Part shown: piece by piece, positions 56,894 to 64,000 of the stretch
Layout of the letters: each line of letters starts with the position of its first letter
How positions within the stretch are numbered: position 1 is the first letter of the stretch
NCBI RefSeq assembly: GCF_900115545.1
Contig: NZ_FOWV01000005.1
Location: 474,170-538,169 of the forward strand
Length of the DNA stretch: 64,000 nucleotides
Origin: Ralstonia sp. NFACC01
GTDB lineage: Bacteria > Pseudomonadota > Gammaproteobacteria > Burkholderiales > Burkholderiaceae
Direction: 5' to 3'
The notes under the pieces: generated by a model
Database searches by the model: none
Seen by the model: only the letters and a program-made list of their open reading frames with translations
Told to the model about the DNA's origin: nothing
Position numbers and translations under genes: made by a program

Positions 56894-56968
56894 TTACAAT
56901 CCTCGGCATCGTATTTGTGCTGTCCCAAGCCGCGCGGCCTTGCCCAAGCGGCGCACCCGTCTCCCCGC

Positions 56969-59314
56969 ATGGCTCGAGCTTCCACCACTCCGACAACCCG
57001 TACCGATCCCTCCGCACTGCCGTCCCGCATTGGCCGGCTGCTGGGGGAGGTCCGCTGGTTCCTGTTGCTGGCGGTGACCATCGCCTTCCTGATCATTCTT
57101 CTGTCATACAACCGGGCCGACCCCGGTTTCACCCACGCCAGCCAGGTCGACGAAATCCGCAATCTGGGCGGCCGCGTGGGCGCGTGGCTGGCCGATCTGC
57201 TGCTGTTTGTCTTTGGCGCGTCCGCCTACTGGTGGGCGGTGCTGCTGGTGCGCAGGGTCTGGCGCGGCTGGCGCGAGCTGATGTCGGACGAGCGCCTGCC
57301 GCGCACCTCCATGCCGCGCGTTGATGCCAGTGTCACGTGGATCGGCTTTGCACTCATCCTGGCTTCCAGCATGGGTCTGGAAGCCATCCGCATGTACTCG
57401 CTGCACATGAAGCTGCCGCGTGCGCCGGGCGGCGTGCTGGGCGACGTGATCGGCGGGGCGATGCAGCATTCGCTGGGCTTTACCGGCGGCACGCTGGCGC
57501 TGCTGTTCACGTTCCTGGTCGGGCTGTCGCTGTTCTTCCATTTTTCGTGGCTGAATCTGGCCGAGCAGATTGGCGCGGGCGTCGAGATGCTGTTTGTCGG
57601 CTTCAAGACGCGCCGCGAGAGCAAGCAGGACCGGGCCATTGGCGAGGCCGCCAAGGTCGAGCGCGAGGAGGTGGTCGAAACCCGCCGTGTGCGTATTGAA
57701 GAATCGCCGCCTGTGCAGATCGTGCGCCCGACCGCCGTGGTCAAGAGCGAGCGCGTGGAGCGCGAGAAGCAGCAGCCGCTGTTTGTCGACATTCACGATT
57801 CCGACCTGCCGCCGCTCGCGCTGCTCGATCCGATTCCGCCGGTTGTGGAAACCGTGAGCGCCGAGACGCTGGAATTCACCTCGCGCCTGATCGAGAAGAA
57901 GCTGAAGGACTTCGGCGTGGAAGTGCAGGTGGTGGCGGCCTATCCGGGGCCGGTCATCACGCGTTACGAAATCGAGCCCGCCACGGGCGTGAAGGGCAGC
58001 CAGATCGTCAACCTCGCCAAGGACCTGGCGCGTTCGCTGTCGCTGGTGTCCATCCGCGTGGTGGAGACGATTCCGGGCAAAAACTGCATGGGTCTGGAGC
58101 TGCCGAACCCGAAGCGCCAGGCCGTGCGCCTGTCGGAGATTCTCGGCTCGCAGGTCTACAACGAGAGCGCATCGCAGTTGACGCTGGCGCTGGGCAAGGA
58201 CATCGCCGGCAAGCCGGTGGTGGCAGATCTGGCCAAGATGCCGCACTGCATGGTGGCGGGCACCACGGGTTCCGGTAAGTCGGTCGGCATCAACGCGATG
58301 ATCCTGTCGTTGCTGTACAAGGCGAAGGCCGACGCGGTACGCCTGATCCTGATTGACCCGAAGATGCTGGAGCTGAGCATCTACGAAGGCATTCCGCACC
58401 TGCTGTGCCCGGTCGTGACCGACATGCGCCAGGCTGGCCACGCGTTGAACTGGGCCGTGGGCGAGATGGAACGCCGCTACAAGCTCATGAGCAAGATGGG
58501 CGTGCGGAACCTGGCGGGCTTCAACAAGAAGATCGAAGAAGCCGCCGCGCGTGAAGAGAAGATTCCCAACCCGTTCAGCCTGACGCCTGACGCGCCGGAG
58601 CCGCTCGACAAGCTGCCGATGATCGTTATCGTGATCGACGAGCTGGCAGACCTGATGATGGTGGTCGGCAAGAAGGTCGAAGAGCTGATCGCGCGGATTG
58701 CGCAGAAGGCGCGTGCGGCTGGCATCCACCTGGTGCTGGCGACGCAGCGTCCGTCGGTGGATGTGATCACGGGCCTGATCAAGGCCAACGTGCCGACGCG
58801 GATTGCGTTCCAAGTCAGCAGCAAGATCGACTCGCGCACCATCCTTGACCAGCAGGGCGCCGAAGCGCTGCTGGGCATGGGCGACATGCTGTATCTGGCG
58901 CCGGGCACCGGCTTGCCAGTGCGCGTGCACGGCGCGTTCGTGTCGGACGAGGAAGTCCACCGCATCGTCGATAACCTCAAGGCCCAGGGCGAGCCGAACT
59001 ACATCGAAGGCATTCTCGAAGGCGGTGTGGCCGATGGCGAGGGCAGCGGCGATGGCTTTGGTGGCGGCGCGGGCCTTGTGGGTGCCGGCGGCGGCGAGGC
59101 CGATCCGCTGTACGACCAAGCTGTCGACGTGGTGCTCAAGAACCGCCGCGCGTCGATCTCGCTGGTGCAGCGTCACCTGCGCATCGGTTACAACCGCGCC
59201 GCGCGCCTGCTCGAAGACATGGAAAAGGCGGGACTTGTGTCCGCCATGTCCGGCAACGGCAACCGCGAAATCCTGGCGCCCAATCGCAACGGCAACGTCG
59301 TCGAAGAGGAATGA
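56969..59314 (+). CDS. ftsK: DNA translocase FtsK
   Basis: FtsK anchors at the septum and pumps DNA to the dif site for chromosome separation. The ATG at 56969 gives 781 residues. Four N-terminal membrane helices end by about residue 195. A short charged linker follows, then the motor with Walker A GTTGSGKS at residues 431-438 and Walker [14 protein letters not shown]-terminal gamma winged helix ([23 protein letters not shown], key residues S-x-x-Q-R and Y-N-R-A) is complete. A Gly-rich loop precedes gamma. The linker is short compared with E. coli FtsK. Confidence 0.95.
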   Translation: MARASTTPTTRTDPSALPSRIGRLLGEVRWFLLLAVTIAFLIILLSYNRADPGFTHASQVDEIRNLGGRVGAWLADLLLFVFGASAYWWAVLLVRRVWRGWRELMSDERLPRTSMPRVDASVTWIGFALILASSMGLEAIRMYSLHMKLPRAPGGVLGDVIGGAMQHSLGFTGGTLALLFTFLVGLSLFFHFSWLNLAEQIGAGVEMLFVGFKTRRESKQDRAIGEAAKVEREEVVETRRVRIEESPPVQIVRPTAVVKSERVEREKQQPLFVDIHDSDLPPLALLDPIPPVVETVSAETLEFTSRLIEKKLKDFGVEVQVVAAYPGPVITRYEIEPATGVKGSQIVNLAKDLARSLSLVSIRVVETIPGKNCMGLELPNPKRQAVRLSEILGSQVYNESASQLTLALGKDIAGKPVVADLAKMPHCMVAGTTGSGKSVGINAMILSLLYKAKADAVRLILIDPKMLELSIYEGIPHLLCPVVTDMRQAGHALNWAVGEMERRYKLMSKMGVRNLAGFNKKIEEAAAREEKIPNPFSLTPDAPEPLDKLPMIVIVIDELADLMMVVGKKVEELIARIAQKARAAGIHLVLATQRPSVDVITGLIKANVPTRIAFQVSSKIDSRTILDQQGAEALLGMGDMLYLAPGTGLPVRVHGAFVSDEEVHRIVDNLKAQGEPNYIEGILEGGVADGEGSGDGFGGGAGLVGAGGGEADPLYDQAVDVVLKNRRASISLVQRHLRIGYNRAARLLEDMEKAGLVSAMSGNGNREILAPNRNGNVVEEE

Positions 59315-59433
59315 CGCTGCCTGCATGGCGCGCGTATTTGCCCGCATTTGCAGTTACATCGCGTTACCTCGCGGGCGGAATGTTCGGGCGTGGCCGGCCA
59401 CTAATAACAAGATCAACTGAAACCGGGATTCCT

Positions 59434-60081
59434 ATGTTTGTGTTGAAAGCACGTCACCTGATGGCCGCCGGGCTGGTCTCGCTGGCGGCGTGGTCTGCCG
59501 GCGCCTATGCGGGCGCCGTCGAGCAGCTCAACGCCTTCGTGAGCAACGTCAGCACCGCGCGCGGCGAGTTCGTCCAGCGACAAGTGAAGGGCGGCACCAA
59601 CGGCAGCCCGTTGCGCGTGGCCGGTACCTCCAGCGGCGATTTCGTTTTCTCGCGCCCGGGCCGCTTCGTCTGGCGCTATGTGAAGCCTTACGAACAGCAG
59701 CTCTCGGCCGATGGCCAGACGCTCTACATCTTCGACAAGGACCTGAACCAGATCACGGAGCGCAAGCTCGATGCGTCGCTGGGCTCCAGCCCGGCCGCCA
59801 TCCTGTTCGGCAGCAACGATCTGGCCAAGAACTTCACGCTCAAGGAAGGCGGGGCCAAAGACGGCATCGACTGGGCCGAACTCACCCCCAAGGCAAAGGA
59901 CACCCAGTTTGAACGCATCGCCATCGGTTTTCGCAGCGGCGAGCTGCAGGGGATGGAGTTGCGCGACGCCTTCGGGAACACCACCTTGCTGACGTTCTCG
60001 AACATCCAGAAGAATCCGCAACTGCCGGCCAACGTGTTCCGCTTTACGCCGCCCAAAGGGGCCGACGTAATCAAGCAATGA
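59434..60081 (+). CDS. lolA: Outer-membrane lipoprotein carrier LolA
   Basis: LolA carries lipoproteins from LolCDE to LolB across the periplasm. The ATG at 59434 gives 215 residues with a signal peptide ending AYA|GAV. Mature-domain blocks are [29 protein letters not shown] and [18 protein letters not shown]. The frame is open to 59311, but that part is not conserved. It follows ftsK by 119 bases, in the ftsK-lolA-rarA-serS order shared with E. coli. Confidence 0.93.
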   Translation: MFVLKARHLMAAGLVSLAAWSAGAYAGAVEQLNAFVSNVSTARGEFVQRQVKGGTNGSPLRVAGTSSGDFVFSRPGRFVWRYVKPYEQQLSADGQTLYIFDKDLNQITERKLDASLGSSPAAILFGSNDLAKNFTLKEGGAKDGIDWAELTPKAKDTQFERIAIGFRSGELQGMELRDAFGNTTLLTFSNIQKNPQLPANVFRFTPPKGADVIKQ

Positions 60082-60116
60082 CGCGTGCAGGCCGGTTTTC
60101 GACAAGGAGACCGACC

Positions 60117-60542
60117 ATGCCTTTGCCGTTCACCACGTCGCTGCACCGAGCGGCCGCTCTTGCTGTCGCAGCGTCAGCGGCAGCCGTCTTTACGGGATGC
60201 GCTTCCACCGGGGCGTCCCGTTTTGACGTTGATTCCTTCCTCACCGCGCCCGACACCGTGCTCGCCGAAGCCTTGGTCAACAAGGATTTTCTGCACGCGA
60301 CCGAGCTGCCTGGCGCCGAGTGCAGCGCATTGGTGAAAGGCCACGCCGGGCAGGTTGTGCCGATCCAGGCGCCGGTTGATCCGCGTCTGCCCGAGGCTTC
60401 CGCGCGTCAGCCGTTCGTGATTCAGCCGCCGGCCAGCGAGAACGTCTGGTTGCTGCTCCGCGCGGCCAACGGCACGCAGTCGTGTCATGGGCCGCTGCCG
60501 GCCAAGGCGTTCATGGGGCTCGTGCAGCGCGCGTCAAACTGA
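60117..60542 (+). CDS. Hypothetical small lipoprotein between lolA and rarA
   Basis: This 141-residue predicted lipoprotein has a lipobox-like VFTGC about residue 27 and a soluble domain with the blocks PGAECSALVKGHAGQVVPI and NVWLLLRAANGTQSCHGPLPA. The two Cys of the mature part could form a disulfide. AAGGAG precedes the ATG at 60117. I do not recognise a family. E. coli has no gene at this place, so it is an extra member of the conserved run. Confidence 0.7.
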   Translation: MPLPFTTSLHRAAALAVAASAAAVFTGCASTGASRFDVDSFLTAPDTVLAEALVNKDFLHATELPGAECSALVKGHAGQVVPIQAPVDPRLPEASARQPFVIQPPASENVWLLLRAANGTQSCHGPLPAKAFMGLVQRASN

Positions 60543-60599
60543 CCGCGCGTCGCGCGAAGGGGCGCCGGGGTTGCGCCCGGTTTCTGCGACAATCCCCGG

Positions 60600-63346
<2,747 letters not shown>

Positions 63347-63364
63347 TGCGTTGCGCAGACCCCC

Positions 63365-63394
63365 TTGATCGGGTCGGAAAAGTTTTGCTATACT
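63365..63394 (+). promoter_or_regulatory. Promoter of tRNA-Ser
   Basis: TTGATC (63365-63370) and TATACT (63389-63394) with 18-base spacing stand 31 bases before the mature tRNA 5' end. It is a good sigma-70 match with a GC-rich discriminator. Confidence 0.65.
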
Positions 63395-63425
63395 CGCGGT
63401 TTCGCGATTCAGCGACCCAGTTACC

Positions 63426-63516
<91 letters not shown>

Positions 63517-63523
63517 CAGTAGC

Positions 63524-63558
63524 AAAAGCCCCTTGGTTTTACGACCAAGGGGCTTTTT
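63524..63558 (+). terminator. Rho-independent terminator of tRNA-Ser
   Basis: AAAAGCCCCTTGGT and its complement form a 14-pair stem with a six-base loop, followed by T residues, eight bases after the CCA end. Confidence 0.9.
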
Positions 63559-63686
63559 GTTGGTCCACGTGATAAGTGTCACAGAATGGTGCCTCATTCT
63601 GGCGGATTACCACCGTGCGCCTGTCTTCGCACCCTTGCCAAATCACGCCACGGCGTCTTTTACTTCCGGTGGACCTTTCGCACAGG

Positions 63687-64000
63687 TGAATCGCCCCGAC
63701 TTTCCTAGACACCCGCGAGCTGTTGGGAATGGCGTTGTTCGAACTCTACCGGTGATAGACCGTTGGCGCTCGAATGTCGCCGAGTTGGGTTGTAAAACAT
63801 CTCGATGTAGTTGAAGACATCGGACTTGGCCTCCTGCCGGGTGGCATAGATCTGCCGGCGCACCCGCTCGCGTTTGAGTAACTGGAAGAAGCTCTCCGCC
63901 ACTGCGTTGTCGTGGCAGTTGCCGCGCCGGCTCATGCTGCACAGCAGGTTGTGCTCGCGCAGGAAGCTTTGCCAGGTGTGGCCGGTGAACTGGCACCCCT
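63687..64000 (-). mobile_element. 3' end of an IS3-family insertion sequence
   Basis: The element enters from the right edge with its transposase reading leftward. Its likely terminal inverted repeat starts TGAATCGCCCCG at 63687, since IS3 elements begin TG and this lies just past the transposase stop. The other end and target duplication are outside the window. It inserted about 130 bases past the tRNA-Ser terminator. Confidence 0.7.
63705..64000 (-). CDS. IS3-family transposase OrfB, C-terminal part
   Basis: About 98 codons of the DDE integrase core are present, open to the window edge. Visible marks are GCQFTGHTWQSFL (after the second catalytic Asp, which is just outside), MSRRGNCHDNAVAESFF with the catalytic Glu, and YIEMFYNPTRRHSSANGLSP, the typical C-terminal block. 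The stop is TAG at 63705-63707. The product probably belongs to an OrfAB frameshift fusion as in other IS3 elements. Confidence 0.88.
   Translation of the reverse strand, partial: GCQFTGHTWQSFLREHNLLCSMSRRGNCHDNAVAESFFQLLKRERVRRQIYATRQEAKSDVFNYIEMFYNPTRRHSSANGLSPVEFEQRHSQQLAGV

Overview
The window is a contiguous, GC-rich, gene-dense stretch of a betaproteobacterial main chromosome. Protein sequences and gene order (tamA-tamB, ftsK-lolA-rarA-serS, a hemC-hemDX-hemY run, a cytochrome-b formate dehydrogenase island, an abundance of housekeeping genes) point to the Burkholderiaceae, most likely Ralstonia (R. pickettii/R. solanacearum group). This assignment comes from recognition, not from a database search. 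Apart from an insertion sequence entering at the right edge, I see no prophage, CRISPR array, rRNA operon or integrative element.

Layout. 1-3.0 kb: cobalamin genes (partial cobD and cobU leftward, cobQ rightward). 3.1-3.7 kb: an orphan ParA-type ATPase. 3.8-5.8 kb: leftward DUF3460-scpA-panC. 6.0-12.4 kb: the outer-membrane assembly pair tamA-tamB followed by a lipoprotein with two BamE-like repeats. 12.5-16.8 kb: metG, an OmpA-type lipoprotein and the Fe-S carrier ATPase apbC/mrp. 16.9-28.6 kb: a formate dehydrogenase island with DUF3305, DUF3306, a poly-ferredoxin, a TorD-like chaperone, a small TAT-signal protein, catalytic, Fe-S and cytochrome b subunits, two more small exported proteins, periplasmic sodC and the sulfurtransferase fdhD. 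28.7-33.2 kb: dcd, a PLP-dependent basic amino-acid decarboxylase and argH.

33.3-37.9 kb: an ECF sigma/anti-sigma pair divergent from a TAT-exported ferritin-like protein, then a LysR/MFS divergent pair. 37.9-45.4 kb: ppc leftward and hemC-hemDX-hemY rightward. 45.4-49.1 kb: a leftward catabolic set (MFS permease, SDR dehydrogenase, aldehyde dehydrogenase). 49.3-54.3 kb: ppa, a tiny exported protein, a DUF482-type acetyltransferase, and nadE-methyltransferase-glnB. 54.3-56.8 kb: a TRIC/UPF0126 channel, an Smr-domain protein and trxB. 57-63.5 kb: ftsK-lolA-lipoprotein-rarA-serS-tRNA-Ser(CGA). 63.7-64.0 kb: the 3' end of an IS3-family element.

How the parts work together. The formate dehydrogenase island encodes the enzyme itself (periplasmic Mo/W catalytic subunit with Cys in place of Sec, ferredoxin-like subunit, membrane cytochrome b) plus its likely assembly line: chaperone, sulfurtransferase, poly-ferredoxin and several small exported proteins of unknown role. 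It is the best candidate for incompletely described biology here. The tamA-tamB-lipoprotein module and the nadE-methyltransferase-glnB module are the next most interesting. Start codons were chosen by hand from Shine-Dalgarno matches, conserved N-termini and signal peptides, so many genes are shorter than the longest open frame.
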